Positions 52,076 to 60,714 of a stretch of 64,000 nucleotides of DNA are shown here, one piece after another. The translations under genes and the position numbers were made by a program. This DNA is from JBBRGK01 sp036741355. Its GTDB lineage: Bacteria; Chloroflexota; Dehalococcoidia; CAUJGQ01. The DNA lies in contig DAINSK010000007.1 in assembly GCA_036741355.1 (NCBI GenBank), positions 1 through 64,000 on the forward strand. The letters are read 5' to 3'. How positions within the stretch are numbered: position 1 is the stretch's first letter; every line of letters begins with the position of its first letter. The notes beneath the pieces are model-generated. The model made no database searches. It was not told where the DNA came from and saw only the letters and a list, made by a program, of their open reading frames with translations.

Positions 52076-53608
52076 TCACCCCGCCGACCGGTAGCGGTAC
52101 TGCACGGCTTCGGCCAGGTGCGCGGACGCGATGATCTCGCTGCCGGCGAGGTCGGCGATCGTACGGGCCAGTTTGAGCGTACGGTGAAACGCGCGCGCCG
52201 AGAGGCTTAGTTGGTCCATCGCCAGCCGCAACAGCGATCGTGCCGCATCGTCCATGCCCGCCTGGCAGAACTTGCGCACCTCGACCGGCGTCATTTCGGC
52301 GTTGCAGGCGAGTCGCGTCCCAACGAAGCGGTCGGTCTGCAGGCGCCGCGCCGCCTCCACTCGCTTGCGTACCGCCGCCGACGGTTCGCCCGGTGTGGTC
52401 GCGGCCAGCTTCTCGTATTCGACCCGCGGCACCTCGGTGTAAATGTCCATGCGGTCCAGTAGCGGACCGGAGATGCGCCGCTGATAGCGGCTCACCGTGG
52501 TCGCCGAGCAGGTGCACGGCTTGCCGGGGTCCCCGAAAAAGCCGCACGGGCAAGGGTTCATCGCGGACAACAGCAGGAAGTTTGCCGGAAACGTGACCGT
52601 GCCCCGCGCTCGGGAGATCGTCACGACGCGGTCTTCCATCGGTTGGCGCAGCACTTCGAGCACGTTCTGTCCGAACTCGGGCAACTCGTCGAGGAAGAGG
52701 ACGCCGCGGTGGCTCAGCGAAATCTCGCCGGGGCGCGGCTGACTGCCACCGCCCACCAGGCCGGCGTGCGAGATCGTGTGGTGGGGTGACCGAAACGGCC
52801 GCTGGCGAATCAGCGGCGTGCCAGGCGGCAGCAGGCCGGAGACACTGTAGATCTTCGTCACTTCGAGTCGCTCGCCGCCGGTCATGCGCGGCAGAATTCC
52901 GGGCATCGCCCGCGCCAGCAGCGTCTTACCCGAGCCAGGCGGCCCGCTCATCAAAAAGTTATGACCACCGGCCGCCGCCACTTCGAGCGCCCGCTTGACG
53001 TGCTCCTGTCCACGCACGTCGGCAAGGTCGGTACCGCGCCAGTCGAGCTCTTCGTCGGCTTCGGGACTGATCGGCTCTACCGGCGCGATCAGCTGCAGGT
53101 TTGCCAGGTGCTCGGCGAGCTGCCCCAGCGACTTTGCCGGGATGACGGTCATCCCTTCGACCAGCGCCGCTTCCTGGCCGTCCTCCGCAGGCACGTAGAC
53201 CGTCCGGTAGCCCATCTCCCGGGCGTAGCCCACCATCGGCAGGACGCCGTGGGTATGGCGCAGCGTGCCGTCCAGCGACAGTTCGCCCAGGAAGACGCTA
53301 TCGCCGATGTCCACCGTGAGCCGGCCGCCGGCGATCAAAAGCCCGACCGCGATCGGCAGGTCGAAGGCCGGTCCCTCTTTGCGGATGTCGGCCGGCGCCA
53401 GGTTGATGACGATGCGGCGGGCAGACAAAGGGAAGCCCGAGTTCTTCATCGCCGACCGGACCCGCTCGCCCGACTCTCGCACGGCTGCGTCCGGCAGGCC
53501 GACGATGGTGAGCGAGGGGATGCCCATGCCGCCCATGTCGACTTCGACTTCGACCAGCCGGCCCTGCAGCCCGATCACCGTGCAGGACAACACCTTCGCC
53601 AACGGCAT
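52076..53608 (-). CDS. YifB/ComM family Mg-chelatase-like AAA+ ATPase
   Basis: 510 residues from ATG 53608. The N-terminal Lon-protease-like S5 fold domain has MPLAKVLSCTVIGLQGRLVEV and MKNSGFPLSARRIVINLAPAD; the AAA+ domain has Walker A SGPPGSGKTLLARAMPGILP and Walker B GVLFLDELPEF; a Cys-rich CPCGFFGDPGKPCTCS insertion follows, then a Mg_chelatase C domain. ComM is a branch-migration helicase for natural transformation. The frame extends upstream to 53869 but there is no conservation there. It is the last housekeeping-type gene before the accessory island. Confidence 0.93.
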   Translation of the reverse strand: MPLAKVLSCTVIGLQGRLVEVEVDMGGMGIPSLTIVGLPDAAVRESGERVRSAMKNSGFPLSARRIVINLAPADIRKEGPAFDLPIAVGLLIAGGRLTVDIGDSVFLGELSLDGTLRHTHGVLPMVGYAREMGYRTVYVPAEDGQEAALVEGMTVIPAKSLGQLAEHLANLQLIAPVEPISPEADEELDWRGTDLADVRGQEHVKRALEVAAAGGHNFLMSGPPGSGKTLLARAMPGILPRMTGGERLEVTKIYSVSGLLPPGTPLIRQRPFRSPHHTISHAGLVGGGSQPRPGEISLSHRGVLFLDELPEFGQNVLEVLRQPMEDRVVTISRARGTVTFPANFLLLSAMNPCPCGFFGDPGKPCTCSATTVSRYQRRISGPLLDRMDIYTEVPRVEYEKLAATTPGEPSAAVRKRVEAARRLQTDRFVGTRLACNAEMTPVEVRKFCQAGMDDAARSLLRLAMDQLSLSARAFHRTLKLARTIADLAGSEIIASAHLAEAVQYRYRSAG

Positions 53609-53745
53609 ACGACGCTCCGCCTGCCCCACGCCGTCCGCGCAAGGCGGCGCCATCGTAGCAGTCCGCACACCAAGACGGAACCCGCGCGCAGTGAACAGAG
53701 GCCGGCGCGCTCGGCCGCCGAGTTGCCGGCACTGCTGGCCCCCGC

Positions 53746-53774
53746 TTGATTTTAGTTCGTATTCGTAGTATATT
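53746..53774 (+). promoter_or_regulatory. Promoter for the HEPN gene with start at or next to its ATG
   Basis: TTGATT (53746-53751) and TATATT (53769-53774) are spaced by exactly 17 bases. The normal start site, about 7 bases after the -10, falls at about 53781, which is the A of the ATG, so the mRNA is expected to be leaderless. Confidence 0.65.
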
Positions 53775-53780
53775 ACGGCC

Positions 53781-54182
53781 ATGGCTGAAGGAGCTACAAT
53801 TTTCCTCGCAAAGGCACAGGAATCACTGGCAGGTGCTGCCAGTGAATATATCAACGCTACGTATAACAACTGTGCTAATAGATGCTATTACGCATCGTTT
53901 CAAGCTGCAGTTGCAGCACTCATGCGGGACGGAATTCAGACCAACCGCGATGATGGTGAATGGGCACATGCGTTCGTACAGTCGCAGTTTTCTGGTGTCT
54001 TAATCGGTCGTCGCAAGCGCTACTGTGCGGACTTCCGCGATACTCTGCAGAACAACATGATTCTGCGCCGCCGCGCCGATTATCAAGAGCAATATATTAG
54101 TGAAATCCAGGCCGAGCGTTCCCTCCAGCGCACCGAGATTTTCGTTGGAGCCATCCAGACCCAAGGGGGTGAAACACGATGA
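53781..54182 (+). CDS. HEPN-domain protein
   Basis: 133 residues, all helical, with the HEPN-like pattern ATIFLAKAQESLAGAASEYI, ANRCYYASFQAAVAALM and a third helix LRRRADYQEQYIS. The Rx4-6H RNase motif is not seen. In other genomes such small HEPN proteins pair with a nucleotidyltransferase or another antitoxin-like partner. Here the stop overlaps by four bases (ATGA) with a gene of unknown family, and both probably form one coupled unit. Codon use is less GC-rich than the upstream genes. Confidence 0.75.
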   Translation: MAEGATIFLAKAQESLAGAASEYINATYNNCANRCYYASFQAAVAALMRDGIQTNRDDGEWAHAFVQSQFSGVLIGRRKRYCADFRDTLQNNMILRRRADYQEQYISEIQAERSLQRTEIFVGAIQTQGGETR

Positions 54183-54532
54183 GTAGAGAAAGAATGCCCC
54201 GACTCGACAAACGCACCACCGCCGCCTTGGGTGAACTCCAAGGTATTATCCATCGACGCTATTCGGAGGTCACTTTCGCTGTAGCCCACGGTGAAGACCC
54301 GGACGGCATCTACCTCAAGGCGACGGTTGACCTCGACGATGTCGATGAGGTCATCGACCAGGAGCTTCTCGACCGGCTTTTCGACATGCAGGTTGACCAA
54401 GGACTACCGGTCTACGTCATTCCCCTGCAACCGGTGGAGAGAGTGCTGGCAGCGATGGAGAAGCACGCCGTCCGTCCCCTTCCTCGACTTCCCATGTCAG
54501 AGGGACGGCGACCGATTGTACCGCAACCCTGA
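54179..54532 (+). CDS. HEPN-partner protein, copy 1 (unrecognised family)
   Basis: 117 residues. It has an N-terminal helix (ALGELQGIIHRRYSEV), then a beta-rich core HGEDPDGIYLKATVDLDDVDE, an amphipathic helix (LLDRLFDMQVDQGLPVYVIP) and a Pro/Arg-rich tail. It is clearly homologous to the next gene. The ATGA overlap with the HEPN gene indicates translational coupling. The family is not recognised; a role as antitoxin or adaptor for HEPN is inference from position. Confidence 0.65.
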   Translation: MSRERMPRLDKRTTAALGELQGIIHRRYSEVTFAVAHGEDPDGIYLKATVDLDDVDEVIDQELLDRLFDMQVDQGLPVYVIPLQPVERVLAAMEKHAVRPLPRLPMSEGRRPIVPQP

Positions 54533-54550
54533 GCAAAGCGGTGAACGCCC

Positions 54551-54895
54551 ATGACCATCGAACATCTTGGCGAGACTGACCCGAGGATTCAGAGTGCGCT
54601 AAGCGAGCTCCAGGGCATGATTCAAAAGCGCTGGCTGACCGCGAGCTTCTCAATCAGTCGGGGCGAAGACCCGAAAGGTATCTACCTGGACGCAACCGTC
54701 GACCTCGACGACCCTGACGAGGTTATGGACTTAGTCGTGGACCGGCTGCTTGAGTTGCAGGTCGATGAGGCACTTCCCGTTCATGTCATACCCCTGAGGA
54801 CGCGAGAGCGCCTTGCGGCGCTTTGGGAGCAGCAGCGCCGACGGAAGCCAACGATGCCTCCATCGATTCGGGCCTTTCCGCCTGTCACTTCTTAA
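54551..54895 (+). CDS. HEPN-partner protein, copy 2 (paralogue of copy 1)
   Basis: 114 residues. Shared blocks with copy 1: ALSELQGMIQKRW, GEDPKGIYLDATVDLDDPDEV, DRLLELQVDEALPVHVIPL. The two are tandem duplicates with the same order of elements, differing in the tails. It starts 18 bases after copy 1. Two partner copies per HEPN gene is unusual and suggests separate roles or a duplication in progress. Confidence 0.65.
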   Translation: MTIEHLGETDPRIQSALSELQGMIQKRWLTASFSISRGEDPKGIYLDATVDLDDPDEVMDLVVDRLLELQVDEALPVHVIPLRTRERLAALWEQQRRRKPTMPPSIRAFPPVTS

Positions 54896-54913
54896 CGGTT
54901 CTGGAGCTGCCTA

Positions 54914-54935
54914 GTCTGACAAGACGGGTTCTGCG
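54914..54935 (+). repeat. Short motif AAGACGGGTT, occurrence 1
   Basis: GTCTGACAAGACGGGTTCTG (54914 onwards) lies 18 bases after the stop of HEPN-partner copy 2. The 22-base stretch at 56491-56512 (GTCTGAGAAGACGGGTTTTG) differs at only two positions. A third AAGACGGGTT occurs at 60685-60694. Each lies just after an ORF end. Confidence 0.6.
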
Positions 54936-55065
54936 CCGCGGTCGCCGAGCCGACCCCAAGCCGTGAGTCGCGGCGTGGGTGCACTACCGCCCCCGGACGC
55001 TCCAAGAGCGAACCCGTACCTCGCTCCACGTGGACGAGCCGGTAGACCGTTAGAAGGGCACCGCT

Positions 55066-55323
55066 ATGAGCCTACTCGACAAGCTGTTGCACCGCACCAA
55101 GCCGGTCGTACGACCAACCGTGGCCAGCGGGCCGTGTCTGCATATCACGCTCGTACCCAAGTGGGATACCGTGGCGGACATGGGCCATGAGGACCGCGCG
55201 AGCGGTTATACGTGCGACAGCTGCGGGCAGAGCGTCACGGCAGCAGAGGGCCGTGCCTTGCGGGAGAGCGAGGCCGAACGGCTGCGTCAGCAGGCTGGGA
55301 CCGATACGCCGCCAGCGCCGTGA
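55066..55323 (+). CDS. Small hypothetical protein with one CxxC
   Basis: 85 residues. A central YTCDSCGQSVTAAEG zinc-knuckle-like segment and a Glu/Arg/Gln-rich helical C-terminus (LRESEAERLRQQAG). Not recognised. A GAAGGG ribosome-binding site lies 9 bases before the ATG. The 170 bases between it and HEPN-partner copy 2 hold only the short repeat motif. Confidence 0.5.
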   Translation: MSLLDKLLHRTKPVVRPTVASGPCLHITLVPKWDTVADMGHEDRASGYTCDSCGQSVTAAEGRALRESEAERLRQQAGTDTPPAP

Positions 55324-55481
55324 GTCGACCCGCTCCCCGAGGACAGACGACGGCTGCTTCGCCGGCGTGGGCACCACGTTTCGAACACCCCGACCTGTTG
55401 CAAAAACGACCCAATAAGACACAATTTAATTGGGCCGCGTATGGTGATGCCATGGCGATCCAGCGCAACTGAGATCGGGTT

Positions 55482-56225
55482 GTGGAGAACGTTATGGAGA
55501 ACTATGAGCCGGCCATGAGCTTTGGCGAGCACGTCGCCGAGGGTTACGACGACATCGCCTGCCGCGGGGATGAGGTGGCGACGGTCGCGCTCCTAGAGCA
55601 GCTGGCGCGAGGTGGACCTGCGCTGGAACTCGCGATCGGCACCGGTCGGATCGCCCTGCCCCTCGCAGCCCGGGGAGTTCGCGTCGACGGCATCGACATC
55701 TCGCCCGCCATGATCGCCAAGCTCCGTGCCAAGCCAGGCGGCGACCAGATCTCGGTCACAATGGGCGACTTTGCGGACATCCCGGTCCCGGGCACCTACC
55801 GGTTGATCTACGTCGTGTTCAACACATTGTTCAACCTGCTGACCCAAGACGACCAGGTCCGCTGCTTCGAGAACGTCGCCACCCATCTCACCGACGACGG
55901 CTCGTTCGTCGTTGAGGCCGGCCTGCCGAACTTTCTTCACCGCTTGCGCAACGACCAGTACGTGGATGCGGAAGCCATCGAGGTCAACTTGGTCCGACTC
56001 GACGTGGGTCGTTACGATCCCGTCACACAGCGGCTCGACGAGAGCCACGTCGTGCTCTCACGCGACGGCGTGCGGGTGAACCCGATCGTCACCCGTTACG
56101 CGTGGCCGAGCGAGCTCGATCTCATGGCCCGAATCGCCGGCCTGCGCCTGAAGAAGCGTTGGGACGGCTGGAACCGAGAACCGTTTACCTCCCGCAGCAA
56201 CGTTGTGTCCGTCTACGGACGCTGA
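55482..56225 (+). CDS. Class I SAM-dependent methyltransferase
   Basis: 247 residues. Motif I is ALELAIGTGRIALPLAARG, followed by an acidic strand end VDGIDISPAMI, GDFADIPVPG, then YVVFNTLFNLLTQDDQVR and LTDDGSFVVEAGLPNF. This is the methyltransferase-25 type fold acting on small molecules. ATGs at 55494 and 55482 are both possible. Its role in the island is not clear; it need not be defence. Confidence 0.82.
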   Translation: MENVMENYEPAMSFGEHVAEGYDDIACRGDEVATVALLEQLARGGPALELAIGTGRIALPLAARGVRVDGIDISPAMIAKLRAKPGGDQISVTMGDFADIPVPGTYRLIYVVFNTLFNLLTQDDQVRCFENVATHLTDDGSFVVEAGLPNFLHRLRNDQYVDAEAIEVNLVRLDVGRYDPVTQRLDESHVVLSRDGVRVNPIVTRYAWPSELDLMARIAGLRLKKRWDGWNREPFTSRSNVVSVYGR

Positions 56226-56319
56226 AACGGCGTTCGTATCGCCGGACGATGACGAGCGCGATCTCCGGGATGGTGTACCTCCAGACGCCGCCCATGGTAG
56301 TAAGGAAACTCCACAGAGC

Positions 56320-56496
56320 GTGAATATCTTCCCGCACGACAACCATAGCGCTATCAACGACATATTCTATTTCACTGAGGACGAAGACCTGGACGATGCG
56401 CAGCTGGCGTACGACTGGACCCTCTACTTGAGTGACACGCTGCCTGTAAGTGGCAAGTTGACTATTAGCAAGGCGGTGGTTGGGGAGCGCGTCTGA
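56320..56496 (+). CDS. Possible small acidic protein
   Basis: 58 residues from GTG 56320. The acidic protein (FYFTEDEDLDDAQLAYDW, then LYLSDTLPVSGKLTISKA) has a composition more like a coding frame than chance, and its stop is at the second AAGACGGGTT motif (56491-56512). No family recognised and no strong ribosome-binding site. The surrounding gap 56226-56619 (394 bases) otherwise holds only a palindrome before the next gene. Confidence 0.3.
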   Translation: MNIFPHDNHSAINDIFYFTEDEDLDDAQLAYDWTLYLSDTLPVSGKLTISKAVVGERV

Positions 56497-56592
56497 GAAG
56501 ACGGGTTTTGCGAAGGGAGAGCCGCGGCGAGGGCCACAGCCTGCCACCAGGGCGCGCCAGTGTGCCCTGAGAGGGTAGAATCCCGAAGGTGA

Positions 56593-56607
56593 GCGCTGCG
56601 CCAGCGC
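56593..56607 (+). promoter_or_regulatory. Palindrome upstream of the MmeI-like gene
   Basis: GCGCTG-CGC-CAGCGC, a perfect 6-bp hairpin or operator-like palindrome, ends 2 bases before the GGAGG ribosome-binding site of the next gene. An upstream AGGGC...GCCCT imperfect palindrome occurs at about 56552-56571. It could be an autoregulatory site or a translation-control hairpin. Confidence 0.35.
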
Positions 56608-56619
56608 CCGGAGGCTGCA

Positions 56620-59436
56620 GTGAACCTCGTCGAGTTCATCCAGAAGTGGACGGCCTCCACTGCGACGGAACGCGCGGCGTCGCAAGAGCACTTCATCGAC
56701 CTGTGCCGCTTGCTTGGTGAACCCACGCCGAACGAAGCCGACCCACGTGGCGAGTTCTACGCCTTCGAGAAGGGCACCGAGAAGGTTAGTGGTGGGGATG
56801 GATTTGCGGATGTCTGGCTGAAAGACCACTTCGGCTGGGAGTACAAGGGCAAGCGCAAGAATCTCAAGGATGCCTACCAGCAGCTCCTCCAGTACCGAGA
56901 GGATTTGGATAACCCCCCACTGCTCGTTGTATGCGACCTCGACCGCTTTGAGGTACACACCAACTTCACCGGCACAGCCAAACGCATCTATGCCTTTTCC
57001 TTGAGTGACCTCCCCAGTGCGACGCCAACGGCAACGTGTCCGATACCGCCGCTGGAGGTGCTGCGCCGGCTGTTCAAGAACCCCGTCTCACTGCGGCCGG
57101 AGCAAACAACAGCGCAAGTCACAGAGCAGGCGGCGAGTGAGTTCGCCATCCTAGCTCAGCGCCTCGATAGCCGCGGCGAGGAAGCCGAGGCCACGGCGCA
57201 TTTCTTGATGCGGTTGCTGTTCTGCCTCTTCGCGGAAGACATTGGCCTGCTGCCCGAGAAGCTCTTTAAACGCCTGGTCGAGCGCACACGGACAAAGCCG
57301 GCAGACTTCGCCGCCCGACTTTCTCAGCTCTTCGGGGCGATGGCATCAGGCGGAGCGTTCGGTGTAGATGACATCCCGTACTTCAACGGCGGGCTCTTTG
57401 CTGATGACAGCGTGCTGACGCTCACCACAGCAGATATGGAAACCCTCGTACGGGCATGTGCTCTCGACTGGTCGAGCGTTGAGCCTGCCATTTTCGGCAC
57501 CCTGTTCGAGCGCAGCCTTGACCCGAGCAAGCGAGCGCAGCTCGGGGGTCATTTCACGAGCCGCGAAGATATTGAGCTCATCGTCGAGCCCGTCCTGATG
57601 GCTCCCTTGCGCCGTCGGTGGGTTGAAGTGCAGGACCAGGCGCGAGCCATCATCGCCACGCGCGATAGGGCAACGGGTACGAACCGGACACGGTACCAAC
57701 AAGCGCTCACGCGACTGCTCATGGGGTTTGTGGGAGAGATTGCCGCCCTACGAGTCCTTGACCCCGCGTGCGGTAGTGGTAACTTCCTGTACGTCTCCCT
57801 CAAACTCCTGCTCGACCTGGAGAAGGAAGTCATCACCTTCGCCGCGGTCAATGGCGTTGGCTACTTTCTCCCCAGCGTTACCCCTGCCCAGCTGCACGGC
57901 ATCGAGGTCAACGACTATGCCTACGAGCTCGCGCAGGTCGTGGTCTGGATTGGCTATCTCCAGTGGCTTCACGACAACGGGTTCGGGTACGAGACGAATC
58001 CTGTGCTCAAGCCGCTGCACACTGTCCAGCACATGGACGCGATTCTCACCACACACGACGATGGCACACTCGCTGAGCCGGAGTGGCCTGAGGCAGATGT
58101 CCTTGTTGGCAACCCACCCTTCCTGGGCGGAAGCAGAATGCGCTCAGAGCTAGGCAACGCCTATGTGAACGCACTCCGAGCAATGTATCAGGGACGGGTT
58201 CCTGGCGGAGCAGACCTGTGCTGCTATTGGTTCGAAAAGGCGCGGGCGCAGATTGCGAATGGGCGTGCCAAGCGAGTGGGTCTGTTAGCGACTCAGGGAA
58301 TTCGTGGCGGAGCGAATCGGCTCGTGCTGGAGCGCATCAAGCAAAGCGGGGACATCTTCTATGCCCAGGCCGACCGTCCGTGGATTCTGGACGGCGCCGC
58401 AGTTCATATCTCGATGGTCGGTTTTGACAATGGCTCAGAGACACGGCGCCTGCTCAATGAGCGCAAGGATGGCGCAGCCGCGGAAGCACTCGCGACCGCC
58501 GTACCAGTCGAGGGCATCAACGCGAACCTCACCTCGCGGCTGGACATTACGCAGGCACAGCGGTTGAAAGCGAATGTGGGCACCTCATTCAGAGGCTCTC
58601 CAAGGTAGGCTCGTTCGATATTGACGCAGGCACAGCAGCCAAGATGGTGGACGCGATTGGAAACCCTAACGGAAGAGGCAATCGAGAGGTCATACGGCCT
58701 TGGAAGAATGGCGCTGATGTGACAGGGCGCCCCGCTGGAAAGTTCATTATCGACTTCAGCAATATGCCTCAGAGTGAAGCTGCGATGTATGAAGTGCCAT
58801 TTGAGTATCTCCGGCGGGTCGTTAAGCCGCAACGAAGCTCCAACAATCGCGAGCATCGCCGTCTGTATTGGTGGCACCACGGCGAGACCATGGGCGGACT
58901 CCGTGCCGCTCTTGCTCCGCTGACCCGTTACATCGCCACCCCGATGGTAGCCAAGCACCGTTTTATTCGTGTGGCTCGACAAAGCCGTGCTCGCTGACCA
59001 ACAGTTAATTGTGTTCGCTCGCGACGATGACTATTGCTTTGGCGTACTGCACTCGCAAGCGCATGAACTCTGGGCTCGTGCGCTCGGAACGCAAGTACGC
59101 GAGGCAGAGAGTGGTTTCCGATACACTCCCACCACCTGCTTTGACACTTTCGCTTTTCCCGAACCCACTCCTGCGCAGCATGAGGCAATTGGAGCTGCAG
59201 CAGCCGAGCTGAATCGCCTTCGGGAGAACTGGCTCAACCCACCAGGCGCCACGGCGACCGAGCTCAAGAGTCAGACGCTGACCAACCTCTATAATCAACG
59301 TCCGACGTGGCTTATAAACGCCCACGGAAAGCTGGATGCCGCCGTATTTGACGCGTATGGATGGCCGACAGACCTCGCCGACCAGGACATTCTGGCGCGG
59401 CTCTTGGAGTTGAACCTCTCGCGAGAGCCAGCCTGA
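56620..59436 (+). pseudogene. MmeI-like (Type IIL) restriction-modification fusion with two frameshifts
   Basis: The first segment (56620-58608, GTG start) contains a PD-ExK endonuclease motif D64, E74, K76 (FADVW...WEYKGK), a helical spacer and an adenine methyltransferase with VLDPACGSGNFLYVSL (~380) and NPPF (~497). The recognition part continues in two other frames: about 58590-58960 (KMVDAIGNPNGRGNREVIRP and DVTGRPAGKFIIDFSN) and 58969-59436 (FVWLDKAV, LIVFARDDDYCFGVLHSQAH, then RYTPTTCFDTFAFPEP). One base is missing near 58587-58597, and a T-run at 58961-58964 has one T too many. Either a recent pseudogene or assembly errors. Full length would be ~940 residues. Confidence 0.85.
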
Positions 59437-59552
59437 AGTGCCATGGAGCGCCGCACAACGGCCAATGGACGACGTTCGCCACAGTACACTGATGGCGATT
59501 CTCTCTCTATCCCTCGTGATGTGAGATGAACCCGACTTCGGACTGATTAAGT

Positions 59553-60683
59553 ATGACAACGGTCGCGACAGAACTGCTCGAACTCGCTGACGAGCTGGAC
59601 AACGCGCGAGCGGCCCATCAAGACCCAGAGAGCACTCAGCAACTTGTCACCCTTCGCGAGGCCGCCAACCAAGCTGGGAAGGCATTCAGTGGCTCGTGGT
59701 GGGGCTATCATTCCCGCGTGTACTATGACGGCCTTCAGCCAACCCCTCCTGGTGCTCATTTCAGCGTAGAGTGGGGACTCAAGCCCACATCATTCATACG
59801 AGAGACTGTTGGAGCGTGGGTAGAGTATACCTTTGACGATGTAGTACAGGAGATTTACAGACGGGCTGGGAACCATAACCTCGAAGTACCACAACAACAT
59901 GCCGCCGCCCTTCAAAAGACCTTCACAACCGGACAAAGCCAAGCAATATCTCTCATTACCATCGCTATGGAACATCAACACGACGCTTTTCTTGATGGCA
60001 TCAAAAGCGAGATTGCCTCACTGATGATCGTAACCCAAGATGCATTAATCACAGCCATGTTTCCGAAGAATCCCGTGGCATCGTATGACACGACTGCTAT
60101 TCAGCAAGGTGTTCAATCTCCACCACATATAAGTGTACTAGCTCGCACTATCGCGCTTGAGTATCCATATCAGGTACTTGAGAAGCTAGCGGAACTGTGT
60201 CGCCGAACTGCGTCGCATCTCACCAGAAAAGAGCGCATCATGGCCACACATCAACCCGTCGGAGCAAGCGTCTTCATTGGACATGGCCGCTCATCATTAT
60301 GGAGGGAGTTGAAGGATTTTATTCAGGATAGACTGCATCTACCGTGGGAGGAGTTCAATCGCGTACCGACCGCTGGCGTTTCGACCGCTGCACGGCTTCA
60401 AGAGATGCTTGACAACGCTGCGATTGCAGTTTTAGTTCTTACCGCTGAAGACGAACAACAAGACGGCAACATGCGCGCTAGGCTAAATGTTGTCCACGAA
60501 GCGGGACTATTTCAAGGAAGATTAGGCTTTACAAGAGCAATCATTCTACTAGAAGATGGATGTGAAGAATTCTCAAATATTTCTGGACTTGGACAGATAA
60601 GATTTCCGAAGGGTAATATTAAAGCTCAATTTGAAGAAGTACGACGTGTTCTAGAGCGTGAAGGAATAATAGCATCGTCATAG
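59553..60683 (+). CDS. TIR-domain effector-like protein (Cap12/Pycsar type TIR)
   Basis: 376 residues. The C-terminal ~145 residues (from ~232) are the TIR-like nucleotide-binding domain known from CBASS Cap12 and Pycsar effectors: ASVFIGHGRSSLWRELKDFI, TAGVSTAARLQEMLDNAAIA, VLTAEDEQ, NVVHEAGLFQGRLGFTRAII (likely catalytic Glu, E316) and ISGLGQIRFPKGNIKAQFEE. Such TIRs cleave NAD during phage infection. The N-terminal ~230 residues, helical with aromatic-rich GSWWGYHSRVYYDG, are not recognised and may be the sensor. No CD-NTase or cyclase is adjacent. The 3' third is distinctly AT-rich, unlike the chromosome. Confidence 0.85.
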   Translation: MTTVATELLELADELDNARAAHQDPESTQQLVTLREAANQAGKAFSGSWWGYHSRVYYDGLQPTPPGAHFSVEWGLKPTSFIRETVGAWVEYTFDDVVQEIYRRAGNHNLEVPQQHAAALQKTFTTGQSQAISLITIAMEHQHDAFLDGIKSEIASLMIVTQDALITAMFPKNPVASYDTTAIQQGVQSPPHISVLARTIALEYPYQVLEKLAELCRRTASHLTRKERIMATHQPVGASVFIGHGRSSLWRELKDFIQDRLHLPWEEFNRVPTAGVSTAARLQEMLDNAAIAVLVLTAEDEQQDGNMRARLNVVHEAGLFQGRLGFTRAIILLEDGCEEFSNISGLGQIRFPKGNIKAQFEEVRRVLEREGIIASS

Positions 60684-60714
60684 AAGACGGGTTGTACGAC
60701 GGTCGGGATAACCG

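Noticed and set aside
54914..56512. AAGACGGGTT motifs as integron attC sites
   Set aside because: There is no GTTRRRY/RYYYAAC core pair, no large palindrome spanning the motif and no integrase.
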